A DNA stretch of 13,499 bases from Pigoraptor vietnamica (lineage: Eukaryota > Opisthokonta > Filasterea): positions 1 to 13,499 of the forward strand of contig CALSCQ010001610.1 in the NCBI GenBank assembly GCA_943704525.1. Direction: 5' to 3'. The translations under genes were made by a program, and so were the position numbers. This document shows positions 1 to 12,353 of this stretch, piece after piece. The notes under the pieces were generated by a model. It searched no databases. It worked only from the letters and a program-made list of their open reading frames with translations, and was not told the origin of the DNA. Every line of letters begins with the position of its first letter. Position 1 is the stretch's first letter.

Positions 1-62
<62 letters not shown>
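1..62. repeat. (AG)n microsatellite
   Basis: A near-perfect AG dinucleotide run starts the window, with one irregular AGAAAG at the very beginning. Read on the minus strand it is a CT-rich pyrimidine tract downstream of the last visible hydrolase exon, so it probably lies inside that gene's next intron. Its full length is unknown because it touches the window edge. Confidence 0.95.
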
Positions 63-63
<1 letters not shown>

Positions 64-124
64 CACTCTTGCACACACAATCATTCGCACACGCAGATCC
101 GCGACGGTTTTCATGGGCGCACAC
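1..124 (-). other. Partial intron after hydrolase exon 6
   Basis: The coding similarity fades after the exon 125-214. On the minus strand AAG|GTGTGC provides a donor at 124. A second possible donor, AAG|GTGTCG, lies at 136, four codons earlier. I prefer 124 because it keeps G at +5, as most other donors here do. The acceptor and the exon that should carry the catalytic-triad His lie beyond the left edge. Confidence 0.5.
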
Positions 125-3656
<3,532 letters not shown>

Positions 3657-3964
3657 CTTCCAACCGTCGCCCGCATCAGCCGGCCACTATTCTTGCACAG
3701 CGAGCACGTCGCGAATTGGAAGCTCCCGCGCGATCGCCACAGAGTCCCTCAAACGTCATCCCCTCCTGCTCTGCACAGCGTCTGCAAGGTGATTCCGCTA
3801 AGAATGCAAACGACGCGTTTGCGTTCTTTCGCGCCGAGGTTGTGCTCTTTTCCGACAGCTGCCGGAATTTAATTCCGATCGTAAAACGTCGCGCGGCAAA
3901 CATCGACATCCACACTTCAAACAGTGACTGAACTCAGAGGACTGCGGGCAAACATGGACTGACT

Positions 3965-4027
3965 GTCACACTCGCGGCTCTCCCTGTCATGCTCGCCGCT
4001 CTCGCAGTCACACTCGCCGCTCTCGCA
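3965..4027. repeat. Three 21-bp tandem repeats
   Basis: The units are 3965-3985, 3986-4006 and 4007-4027. Each follows GTCAYRCTCGCSGCTCTCSCW, and units two and three differ at two positions. A partial fourth unit (CTCAC) follows. Although 21 is a multiple of three, no start codon or conserved frame supports a coding role, and the block lies in the divergent promoter region. Confidence 0.9.
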
Positions 4028-4284
4028 CTCACGTAAGGAAAGGCGCTGTGTATGCAAGTGAGTGTCCGCCGCGTCGTACAGGGCCGACTTCGAACAGCGG
4101 CAGTGGGACTCGGATGTGCGGCACCGGCGGCGGTGCCATGCACACGCGCGACTGACTTTGGCAATGTGACGTTAACGGCGTACCCGGCAACTGGCGACAA
4201 CCGAGCAATTGCGCGAGTTTTCAGTCATCGACTGATCGGCCCCCGGTGGCCTGTTCGGACCGAAAAACGACACATGACAGTTGG

Positions 4285-4289
4285 ATTGG
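4285..4289. promoter_or_regulatory. Inverted CCAAT box
   Basis: ATTGG, the reverse complement of CCAAT, lies about 70 bases upstream of the predicted HECT-gene start codon. That is a typical distance for NF-Y binding. A five-base match is weak evidence on its own. Confidence 0.25.
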
Positions 4290-4356
4290 CCCGGCGAGTC
4301 CGGTGGTGACGGCTCGAAGTCTCCGTGTCGTGATTTCGAGCGCGTGGGTACGACGG

Positions 4357-7300
4357 ATGATGTCGCCCGAAACGCAGCTGCAGGGTGCGTGAATCTGCCC
4401 TACTTACACTCTCTCATACTCCAGTCCCGAGACTTGAATTCAAAACTAACTTGCGACGTCGTGTGCATTTGTCCAAACACAGCGACAAAAGAGGGCCGCG
4501 GTGCCGTTGAGAGCGACGTGGTGTGTTCACAAGCGGTCGCGCACCGTGGCGCGGTGGGTGCTCACATCACATTTCATGGGGACCAGCTGAGGAATGCGCG
4601 CGAGTGTGTATTCGCGAACGCCTTCGAGACTTCAGTTCGTGTGTATCTCGCTGCTGTTGTAAGCGAACGGTGCGTAGCGTGCACGTGGTCGGACATAAGT
4701 GTGTTTCTGCTCATCTCCTTTCAATCGGGATCAGGACACTCGCATTTTCGCGTACGACGACGCGACATCCTCCCTCTCCTTCATCCACGGCGTGGACGGG
4801 GACGCCGTTGCAGTCGCGTGCGGACCAAAGGGTGCTCTCGCTGTTCTAGTGCGTCGCGAAGGCTCGGAGGATGTCGTCCATATTGTCTCTGGGGGCCGCA
4901 GCGTGGATGCCTTGTCACTCGGCGCCGCTTCTCGCGGGGAGGCAGCGTCGGCCGATTGCCCGTGCACGAGCGAAGTGCAAAGGCGTTTGGCGACAGACGA
5001 TGCGCTGGCGGGTGTGGCGAGTGTGTGTGGAACCCTCTCGACCCTCGTCGTCGTCGATGCTGCGGGGACCATTCGAGTTGTCGATTGGGATGCGCCCTTG
5101 TCGTCGGCTCAGCCGCCCCATGTGCGAACGCAAGGTCGCAACGAGAGGGCCGTCCTCATGGCGTCGTATCTTCTTCGCACGGCCGTTGTTTTCGAAGCGT
5201 GCGACGGCGTGGGCGGGCGCACATACGTCCTTAGTTCTTGGATAGATCCCCTCTTCGATCGCGCCATTGCGTCGTGTGCGGGTGAAAACACAGCCGCTTT
5301 CGCAAAGACGCTGACGATACCCGCGATGGCGCTCGACAGTCGTCCAGTCGCTCTATCTACGTCGGATGCGGTCACGTGCGCGCGCTTTGAGGACGGCCGC
5401 TTGCACGGGTGGTGTGCCAACAGCGACCGCGACAGTAGCCGTTCCGCAGGCGCGAGGTTATCGGTCGGCGATAGGGTCTACGTTTACGGGACAGCGTGCG
5501 CGCTGTTGACTCAACATGGACGCGCAGTAATACGAGACGGCGTGCCTGTTGTCGTGGCAGACTCGGCGGAGTTTTGCGACGAAGGTGAGGATGGCGAGTG
5601 GCTTCGGTTTGTGGGCGGTGAAGCGCGCGCGGCGATGGTTCTGGCACTCTTCGACAAGGATGGCGCACCCCACGCGGCCGTCTTGCTCAGCAACAGCTCG
5701 GATGGAGGTGCTCCGGAGGAGTCTGCGCAGCGCTTTGTCGTTGACGCTCGTGAGATATCTACGGTTGTCCTGACGGTGCCTGTTTCGAGGGTTCGAAAGT
5801 CCGCATTACCTGTTGCGAGCGTCTGGACGCTCACATCCGAGCGCATTGCGGGGATGTGCGGTGTGCCGACGGCCACTGTGGTTGCGCACACGTGCGTGAA
5901 TGGCGGCGTGCACGTGATCATGGCGGCACCGGACGACGTCGTTCACCACGCGTTTATTCCTTCCAGTTTGCTGATGGGAGTCGAGACGGAGGTATCCCTG
6001 GTGCCGACCCGCCTGACCGGCTTTGAGGCTCGCGCATCTCGGCACGATGGCACGACGCGCACGTGCGCCGACGTGGTCCTCACGGCTGCCACTGACCGCG
6101 TCCTCTTTGCCGTCGATCGAGCCTCACGTGCTGCCGTTCGTCTCGAGCGTACGGCTTCTGAAGGCTTTTCCGTGCGCAACGTCGGAGTACTCGGCGACGC
6201 CCTCAAACTTGTTGTCGACAAGCGCGCTGACGCGGGTGCGCTGCTGATTACGGGACTGGCGGGCAGTTCCCTCTTCGCTGTGGCAGAGGAAGGAGATGCT
6301 GCGCGCCTCGCCACATTTCTTGCCAAGCGCGCCCCACGCACGCGTGACATGCTTTTCTGCGACGTCTCTGGGAGTGTTCTTCACCGCGTGCGAGACGCCG
6401 AGTCCTTGAACGTCCTGTCCGAATGCGCGTCGTTCCGTGACGCCATGCCACATTTGGCCGCCTTGCGTGACGGCAGAGGGCGAGGGCCGCTGCACCGCGC
6501 ACTCCGAAGCGGCAACGCCGCCCTTGCAGCTGCCATGGTGCGCGTGTTGAAAGGCTCTGGTGGCATCGACGAATGGGCGATTGCGAGCGAGATGAGGAAT
6601 GCCATCAGGGAGGCCGCGACGCCTTTTGTTGCTGCCGAAACTGCGTGCCCCACGGCTGTGCGCGGCCTCCGGGCGTTCGAGCTGAGCGGAGATGCGCGGC
6701 ACTCGGACACTGGGGATCTGACCCTCACCGTCGCTGCGGGCGCGCGTTTAAGTGCGGGCGCTGCGCATGCGCCTTTCGCTGTAAGGAGAGGCATTGAAAT
6801 GCGGTTCTCGTTTCGCGTGTGCGGCGAGAAGGGCGCGAATGGGCAGCTTCAAGGCGGATTTGCGCTTGTTCTTGCGGGCCGGTGAGCGACGCGTGACTTT
6901 TGTAGCGGGCGTATGCACTCGGCTTGAGGCACGCGACCCTTCTGTAGTCAGTGTTGTGCGTCTTGTTACTTGAGCTGCCGTTGCATTCGCTTCGATAACG
7001 AGGTGTGATGCACCTATCATTGAGATGTGCCGAGACTAACAGGGTACTGCGCAGGGAGTCCGTCGACGCCTTCGCGCGCGTATCCTCCGACAACACCTTT
7101 GGCTACTCTGGCGTCATGCAGCAAAGCCTCGCTATCCACTTTGCGCTCGGTCCTCCCACTGCAACTGACGGGTTCTGCGCTCCCCAGCTCAGCGTGCAGT
7201 GCTCTGCGATTGCCGGCGCGCCCACGTCGGTATCCCAGGAGCACTCTGTCGGACGTGCGCAGGGCGGCGCGGTGTCCGTGTGCGACGGAGAGGCACACGA

Positions 7301-10300
7301 CGTCGTTGTCGTCCTTGGGGAGTCGCAGCCGTGCGTCGCTGTCTTTGTGGACGGCGTTGGTGTTCTTTGCGTCCAGTGCCACTGGCGCGACATGCCGTTT
7401 TGGACGCGAAAGGATGGCGGCTTCGACGGAATCGTCGGATTTACGGCGTCGACAACTGCGGCCATGCACTTGTACGACTTTGCACTAGACGGTGAGAAGA
7501 TTGGGCGAGCAAAATTGTGCGGGTCGTGTGTGCCGGAGACCCGTGTTACAAAACGTCAACCGCACTTGCTGAAAAACGGCTGCCTCTCTGTTGCAGGTAA
7601 CAGCATCTCCACCGTTTCTTTCAAGAACTCGGCGGGTCGCGACGTGCGCAACGGCAAGGGCCCCCAAGCCCTACTCATGCGCTGCGGACTGGATCGGTGC
7701 GTCACGTGCATGGCACAATCGCACCCACACAACTGCGGCGCCATGCGGCTGTGCCTGTGTACTGCGTGCGCCGACTTCGACCCGCCATCCCTTGCGGAGG
7801 GACTCGTCTCTGCGAGCGCGTCGCTTGACATGGGCGCTCTGTCCGTCGCGCGTGCGTGTGGCGTGCAGATGGAGACGCCGCGGGGGTCGCGTCGCAAGAG
7901 CACGCGCGCCAACCTTATGCCCCGCTTCTCCGAGAGCGACACACTGGCGCTTGCAACCGATTCGACGTCAAACGATGCCTCGCAGCTGAATGCGTCCTTC
8001 GGCGTTCGGTCCCTCTTCGCCATCGCGGACGGCAGCCCTCCCGGTCCCTTCTCACGTGACAGGCGCTCGCTGTCCGAATCGAACAGTCTCCCGCGCACGT
8101 CCGCTTCGTCCCTTCCCTTTGGCGGCTTTTTCGCCCGCTCACCCGGTGGCCCTTCTCAGCTTTCGGACGTGTCTCCTTCGCCGACCGCGTCGTTCACGTT
8201 CTTTCCCAGCGCCGTGCAGTCGCCTCACGCTTTCGACGGTTTCAGTGCGTCGCAGTCCCCCGTTACTCCCGCCACTCCCGTGGCTGCCAAGTCCGAGAGT
8301 GCAAGGCCTAATGTCGCCACATCCCCAATGACGGTCGACGGGAGCACGCGACTGTCGCATCACCCTGCGCTTGCGTGTCTCAAGGACGCCGCTGGGACCC
8401 TCTTGGCCACTACGCTCGTTCCTGCGTCCGCCATTGCGAGTGTGCGGCGAACGGTCGACACTTCGTTTCCAAGCGAGCCATGGGGGCTGCCGGGGTTTGC
8501 TCGTGCGCTGCGCTCCCTTCACGGCGGGGACTGTGTCCTCAACGGAGACACACCGTGCCCCCTTGCGGCAATTGCGGGAGAAGCTGCGCTGGAGGCGGCG
8601 TGCGTGCACTTGGTGCTCCGGCAGACGATTGGGTCGGTGACTTTGTCGGTGTGCCGCGAAGTACCCTCGTGCATTCCGCTTGCGATTTCGGAAGTCGCCC
8701 ACTGCGATTCCTCGGACGCCACGACTGTCACGCAGCTGCTGTCCCTCTTCGAGAGAGGCGGAGGTGACTGCCGCACCCTCTTCTCCGCCAGCGACGCCTG
8801 CCCCGTGTCCCCGGTGACGGCGCTCTTGCGTCACAATACGGTCTCCAAGGTTCGTCCGGGCGCGATTCTCGTTGAGCTCGCGCGGACTGCCGCGCGCTCG
8901 CCCGCACTCGTGGAAGACTGTGTGGGACGACTGATTGCGAATCGGCGATGGGAAGATGCGTGCGAACTGCTCTCGGCGTGTGGAGAGGGGGGCGTCCCGG
9001 TCACACTGGGGGGCGTCTGCGAATCCATCGCCGCATCCGCCCAGCCCAAAGGGTCGCAAGCGCCGAATGTGCCCCCTCTGCATTCGTTGTCACTGTGCGT
9101 CACGGCAACACGACAGCAGGCAGTGCATCTATTAGGTCCCTGCGGCCATGCGCAATCCGTTGCGCCTTCGGTGGTCGCTTGTCGCAACTGCTGCGTGACG
9201 GTGTGCGGGGGATGCGCGGGCGCTTGTCACGTGGGACACGAGCTCTCTCCCTCTCGCCCGTCCGTCTGCGCCTGCAAGCCGTGCCAGGCGTCTCGCTCGC
9301 GTGCGTTGGAAAACGCCGTACCGTCTGCGCAGCGACGACATGTGTCGGCGCTCCAAAGGACTCTCCTTGCCCTCCCATGCAGAGTTGACGACGCTTCGGA
9401 CCCGTTTTCGCGTCTCGACGGCAACGGCCGATCGCCCATTTTGCGTGCGGCGGCCGACGGCGATGCCGCGTATGCGTGCGCTCTGCTTGATGCCTGCGTG
9501 CGTGCGGGATGGTCTGGCGTCGAGCGAGCTTTTCCGGCCGACGCGTGGGGCAACAGCCTACTCCACTATGTTTGTTGCATGCTGTCTGGACTGGTCATGG
9601 ACCCGTCCGTGGACGAGCTTGCGACGCGCGTATTTTCCATCGATCCGAGAGCTCTCTCCCCGCCTCTTCGCCTGCGCAACGCAAATGGCTTCACTCCCTT
9701 CGAGGTGCTCATCCTCTCTGCTCACGCCATTCCAGTGGGCGAAGGGAATTTGGCCTCGCGTTCAGTGCCGGCGCACCCAATCCCTGCGGCCGTGCTGCAG
9801 CTTGCCATCGACTGCGCGTTCTCTGGCGACAGTCACAGGCCGTCCGATTCGCGGGCGGATGCGTTCGTCCTGTGCCTTGCACGGTCGCACAGCGCGCTGC
9901 GTGACGGTATGGCGCGCGCCATTTCGGGCATGGAAGATGGCCTGGCGAGAAACGCGCTGTCAAGGGCAGCCGCGCGTGTCTACGCGACCGTTTTTCTTCT
10001 CCGCGACGTCGAACAGGTCGCACCGACGGGTGGCCGTGCCGGGCATCCCGAGCGAGAGCCACCGCGTGCGCCCACGTGCGATGACGAGGGCTTCTTTCGT
10101 GTTCTCTTTGACGCTTCGCCGTTCAGCGCTTGCCGAGAACTCGCCGACTGCGCGCGCGCAGCTGGGGAGGCGTTACGTCTCGGGCTGTCGCTGCCGTGGT
10201 CAAGCTCACATGGAGCCGACGACGTGGCCCGGCTACTCTCCACCCTCACTGCTCCGCCGACGTCATCGTCGATTGCATTTGAGCTGGAGCGGTCGTCGAT

Positions 10301-12353
10301 AGCGGACAGCGTGCGCGCGTTGTCGGAAAAGCCAGGAAGGCGCGACGCTGGCGAAGGCGCTCGAACGGACATTCTCGCGCTGCTGTTCTATCGTGTCGTG
10401 AGGGCGGCGTGTGCGCGCCACGCGGAGCTGCATGCCACCGGAACACCCGCGGTGGAGTTGCTGCCGTTCCGCATCGCGCTTGCGTCTGCTTTGACGGAGG
10501 CGTGGGCATCCGTCGTCCCGGAGCTCTGCGCGATCGAGGCGGACCTCAGGGACGGCCTCCGTTCGCCGTTGTGGTTAGCAAGTGGACGCGCGTCGGCGCC
10601 GGTGGCAGCCTACGGCTTCCTGCGCACGTGGCAGGGGTCTCACGGCCTCCTCAGCGCCCCTCTTTCCTGCCTATCCAGCCGCACTGCGCACCTCGTGAAC
10701 GCTTGTCACAGGGCGGTTCTCTCTGCTCCGGGCGTCGCGGCGCTTGTGGGCAAACTTGCGACTGCTGCCGAGCCCTCGGGCGTCCGCTCGCGGACTGGAA
10801 GTGAGACCACGAGGGACCCGCAGGATGACTTTTTCACGCGGCGCGATTCCGTGTCGCGCACGGGTGCGTCTGCAACCACTGACAACGCCAGCGACCTTCT
10901 CATGCGTGCGGCAGACGGTGGAGAGCTCCCGCAGACGGCTGCCGTCGCCGTCTCGCTCGGAGAGGATGCACACCTCCGCCCTCGGCGTCGCACTTCGCGG
11001 CTGCTGCACGAAGGGGAAGCACCCGCCATGCAACTCCCGCCGCTCGACGCCTCTTCCTTTGGGCGCTGGCCGTTTGCGTTGCAGGCGCTTGCAGAGCAAT
11101 ATGCCGGGGAGGTGGAGGCCGGCACGCTGCTTGCCACGCGTGTGGGTCTGCCGAAGCGGCGCGAGCGGCTGATGGCGTCCATTCGCCAGCACACGGGCGC
11201 ACGCCGAATGCCAAAAATGGTCGTCACGAGGGCCAGGATTGTCGCGTCGTCCGTTGCGGCGCTCGGCGGCGTCGATGGCACTGGCGACGTGGACGTTTTG
11301 TTTGAAGGCGAGGCGGGCTCGGGCACAGGCGTCGTTCGCGATTGGTTCACGGCGCTCGGCAAGAGGCTGGTGGACGATGCGCTCGCGCTTTACGGCGTTG
11401 GGGAGAGCGAGGCCACGCCACTGCCGCATCCCAGTGACGTGTATTTTGCGCCGACCGAGGTGCAGGGCACGCTCGTTCCGCGCACACCCACCGGCATCGA
11501 ATGGTCGGTCGAGCGTGAGAGGGCGTACGTGTCCTTTGGGAAGTACCTCGCACTGGGTCTCACGAACGGCGCCCTCGTCCCGCTCGTGCTGTCTCGTCCG
11601 GCGCTCAAGTGTATGCTGGGCCGTCCGCTACACATGAACGACCTCGCGTTCTACAGCCCCGAGCGCCACGACTCGCTTCGGCAACTACTCCTTTTGAGTG
11701 AGGACGACCTGGAGGCCGCGGAGCTGTCGTTTTTGATTCCGCGGAGTAACGCCGAGGGCGGAGGGACGACGGACCTTCTTGCAGAGCGCGGTGTGGACGG
11801 CAGCGCCGTCCTTGTTACGAAGCGTAACGTGCGCGAGTTTGTGCGGTTGCACGCGGAGGAGCTCATGGTCGGTGCAAGCCGCCGAGAGCTCACTGCTATG
11901 CGCGCTGGATTTGAGAGTGTCGTGCCGCCAGCGCTCGTCTCCGGTTTGTCGACATTGGAGATTGCGGCCATCATGTTCGGCAAGGCGTCTCTGGCGCCAA
12001 GCGACGTGCTTGGAGCATGCCGCTTGGTGCAGGGCGCGTGCTCCCCGGGCGGCTTTCAGCGCACGCAGGAGTGGATTCGCGAGGCGTTTGAGGCCATGAC
12101 GGAGAGCCAACGGACGGGCTTTGTGCACTTTGCCACCGGATCGCCAGGACTGCGCGAGGGCGACTGCATCCACGTGTCCGTGTCGGCATGCTGCGCGAGA
12201 TCTGCGCGGTGCACTGAGGGCGCGTGCACGCACCTGCCTGTCGCGGGCGTGTGTGGTCGGCAGGTGTCGATTGCCGTGTACGCAAGCGCCGCAGATCTCC
12301 TCGATAAGCTGACCACGGCGGCAATGGAGGCCCTTCCGTTCGAATTTTCGTGA
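4357..12353 (+). CDS. UBR5-like HECT-type E3 ubiquitin ligase, 2549 aa, four exons
   Basis: Predicted exons are 4357-4384, 4483-4658, 4735-6881 and 7055-12353, totalling 7650 bases (2549 codons plus stop), with all joins in frame. The product should transfer ubiquitin from an E2, through its own catalytic Cys2517, to substrates in the cytosol or nucleus. Order: a beta-rich, possibly propeller-like N-terminus (about 10-640); a short ankyrin-like segment (646-673); a ConA/L-type-lectin-like domain (about 712-930); a Cys cluster (994-1022); a Ser/Pro-rich linker (about 1065-1215); a UBR box (1480-1527); an ankyrin-like region (about 1570-1675); HECT (about 2169-2549). Length and the UBR-plus-HECT pairing resemble animal UBR5 (about 2800 aa), but I see no MLLE/PABC domain before HECT. 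The start is ATG-ATG at 4357; the very short exon 1 is the least certain part. No signal peptide or membrane segment is seen. Confidence 0.85.
4385..4482 (+). other. Intron 1 of the HECT gene
   Basis: The donor is CAGG|GTGCGT. A perfect ACTAAC branch-like motif lies at 4445-4450. The first AG after it, CACAG at 4482, is the acceptor. It is 98 bases and phase 1, joining MMSPETQLQ through Ala to TKEGRGAVESD. An AG at 4424 would give a 40-base intron and the wrong frame. Confidence 0.6.
4659..4734 (+). other. Intron 2 of the HECT gene
   Basis: The donor is GTT|GTAAGC and the acceptor is GGATCAG|GAC, after a pyrimidine-rich stretch. It is 76 bases and phase 0. It joins SVRVYLAAV to DTRIFAYDD, giving a continuous beta-strand-like pattern. 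Confidence 0.75.
6466..6549 (+). other. Ankyrin-like segment 1 (residues 646-673)
   Basis: The sequence DGRGRGPLHRALRSGNAALAAAMV matches the core of one ankyrin repeat (DxxGxTPLHxAxxxGNxxxVxxL). It is a single recognisable repeat just before the lectin-like domain; neighbouring repeats, if present, are too diverged to see. Confidence 0.55.
6664..7506 (+). other. ConA/L-type-lectin-like jelly-roll domain, split by intron 3
   Basis: Residues about 712-930 follow the L-type lectin strand order. FELSGDA and LTLTVAAGARLSAGAA are followed by MRFSFRVC, GGFALVLAGR, then TFGYSGVMQQSLAIHFAL, DGEAHDVVVVLGESQPCVAVFVDG and GIVGFTASTTAAMHLYDFALDG. These match the family's F-x-F-R, DGFAFVL, G-GYxGI-xSLAVEFD, DGxWHxVxVxY, VxxDG and GFTAST strands. 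The carbohydrate- and metal-binding acids are missing (QGGFALV for ADGFAFV; AIHFALG for AVEFDT). A protein-binding role is therefore more likely than sugar binding. Confidence 0.65.
6882..7054 (+). other. Intron 3 of the HECT gene
   Basis: The donor is CG|GTGAGC, followed at once by an in-frame TGA. A perfect GACTAAC branch motif lies at 7034-7040. The acceptor is GCGCAG at 7054, about 15 bases on. It is 173 bases and phase 2. Joining restores Arg784 and the lectin strands GGFALVLAGR and ESVDAFARVSSDNTFGYSG. An AG at 7042, directly after the branch motif, is also in frame but probably too close to the branch point to be used. Confidence 0.85.
7683..7769 (+). other. Cys cluster, possible degenerate RING-like or zinc knuckle (residues 994-1022)
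   Basis: The spacing is C-x4-C-x2-C-x8-C-x5-C-x-C-x2-C, with two His in the x8 interval (CVTCMAQSHPHNCGAMRLCLCTACA). The end resembles the CGHxxxCxxC part of C3HC4 RING fingers with the His replaced by Ala-Met, and the middle is short. Zinc binding is likely from Cys density; the class of finger is uncertain. Confidence 0.45.
7897..8345 (+). other. Ser/Pro-rich disordered linker (residues about 1065-1215)
   Basis: The stretch is dominated by Ser, Pro, Thr and Ala with many SP and TP dipeptides (for example SDVSPSPTASF, ASQSPVTPATPV). It separates the N-terminal modules from the UBR/ankyrin/HECT half. Such linkers are common phosphorylation platforms; that role is inferred. Confidence 0.7.
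9141..9284 (+). other. UBR-box zinc finger (residues 1480-1527)
   Basis: Cys/His positions follow the UBR5-type UBR box: Cys1480, then C-x2-C (ACRNC), C-x2-C (VCGGC), the signature CHVGHE (compare CHKGHD in UBR5), and a final CAC-x2-C. UBR boxes bind N-terminal degrons or other ligands. The acidic residues that grip a basic N-terminus in UBR1/UBR2 are not evident, so classical N-degron recognition is doubtful. Confidence 0.75.
9411..9730 (+). other. Ankyrin-like repeats after the UBR box (residues about 1570-1675)
   Basis: Three recognisable repeat cores are present: LDGNGRSPILRAAADGDAAY, DAWGNSLLHYVCCM and LRNANGFTPFEVLILSAH. The spacing is longer than the canonical 33 residues, implying insertions between repeats. 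They probably form a substrate- or partner-binding surface. Confidence 0.65.
11208..12353 (+). other. HECT catalytic domain (residues about 2169-2549)
   Basis: The N-lobe shows VLFEGEAGSGTGVVRDWF (family: FEGExGxDxGGxxREWF), then GKYLALGLTNGALVPLVLSR, LLGRP-like MLGRPLHMNDLAFYSPE and the acidic SEDDLEAAELSF. The C-lobe shows VNENN-like VTKRNVREFVRLHAE, FESVVPPALVSGLSTLE, then FVHFATGSPGL. The catalytic Cys is Cys2517 in LPVAGVCGRQ (codon 12252-12254), 32 residues before the C-terminal end, as in other HECT ligases. Confidence 0.93.

Larger units (their letters stand above)
3657..4356. promoter_or_regulatory. Divergent intergenic region between the hydrolase and HECT genes
   Basis: About 700 bases separate the two divergent predicted start codons, so the region should hold both promoters and both 5' leaders. 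I see no clear TATA box. It contains three 21-bp tandem repeats at 3965-4027, an inverted CCAAT box at 4285-4289 and a half-CRE-like TGACGT at about 4166. Two donor-like sites, GTAAGG near 4033 and GTGAGT near 4059, could belong to leader introns of the plus-strand gene, but no matching exon is evident. Confidence 0.5.

Noticed and set aside
3986-4032. ATG at 3989 giving a hydrophobic leader (MLAALAVTLAALALT) before a GTAAGG donor, as a signal peptide exon
   Set aside because: It is a by-product of the 21-bp repeats, lacks a basic n-region, would splice in the wrong phase to the known exons, and a cytosolic ligase needs no signal peptide.
4281-4658. Unspliced start of the HECT gene at ATG 4281
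   Set aside because: The frame is open and would give an alternative N-terminus, but the segment 4385-4482 has a GTGCGT donor, ACTAAC branch motif and CAG acceptor that join ATG 4357 in frame. I prefer the spliced form, though not with certainty.
4735-6465. RCC1-repeat propeller at the N-terminus
   Set aside because: The region is beta-rich and propeller-like in rhythm, but I cannot point to the RCC1 signature repeats, so only a weak propeller suggestion is kept.
8139-9083. 314-codon open frame on the minus strand
   Set aside because: It is antisense to the HECT gene linker and following region, Arg/Gly-rich and typical of GC-rich shadow frames.
10990-11210. MLLE/PABC domain before HECT, as in UBR5
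   Set aside because: The region lacks the KxxLGExLxP-type core and helices expected of MLLE.
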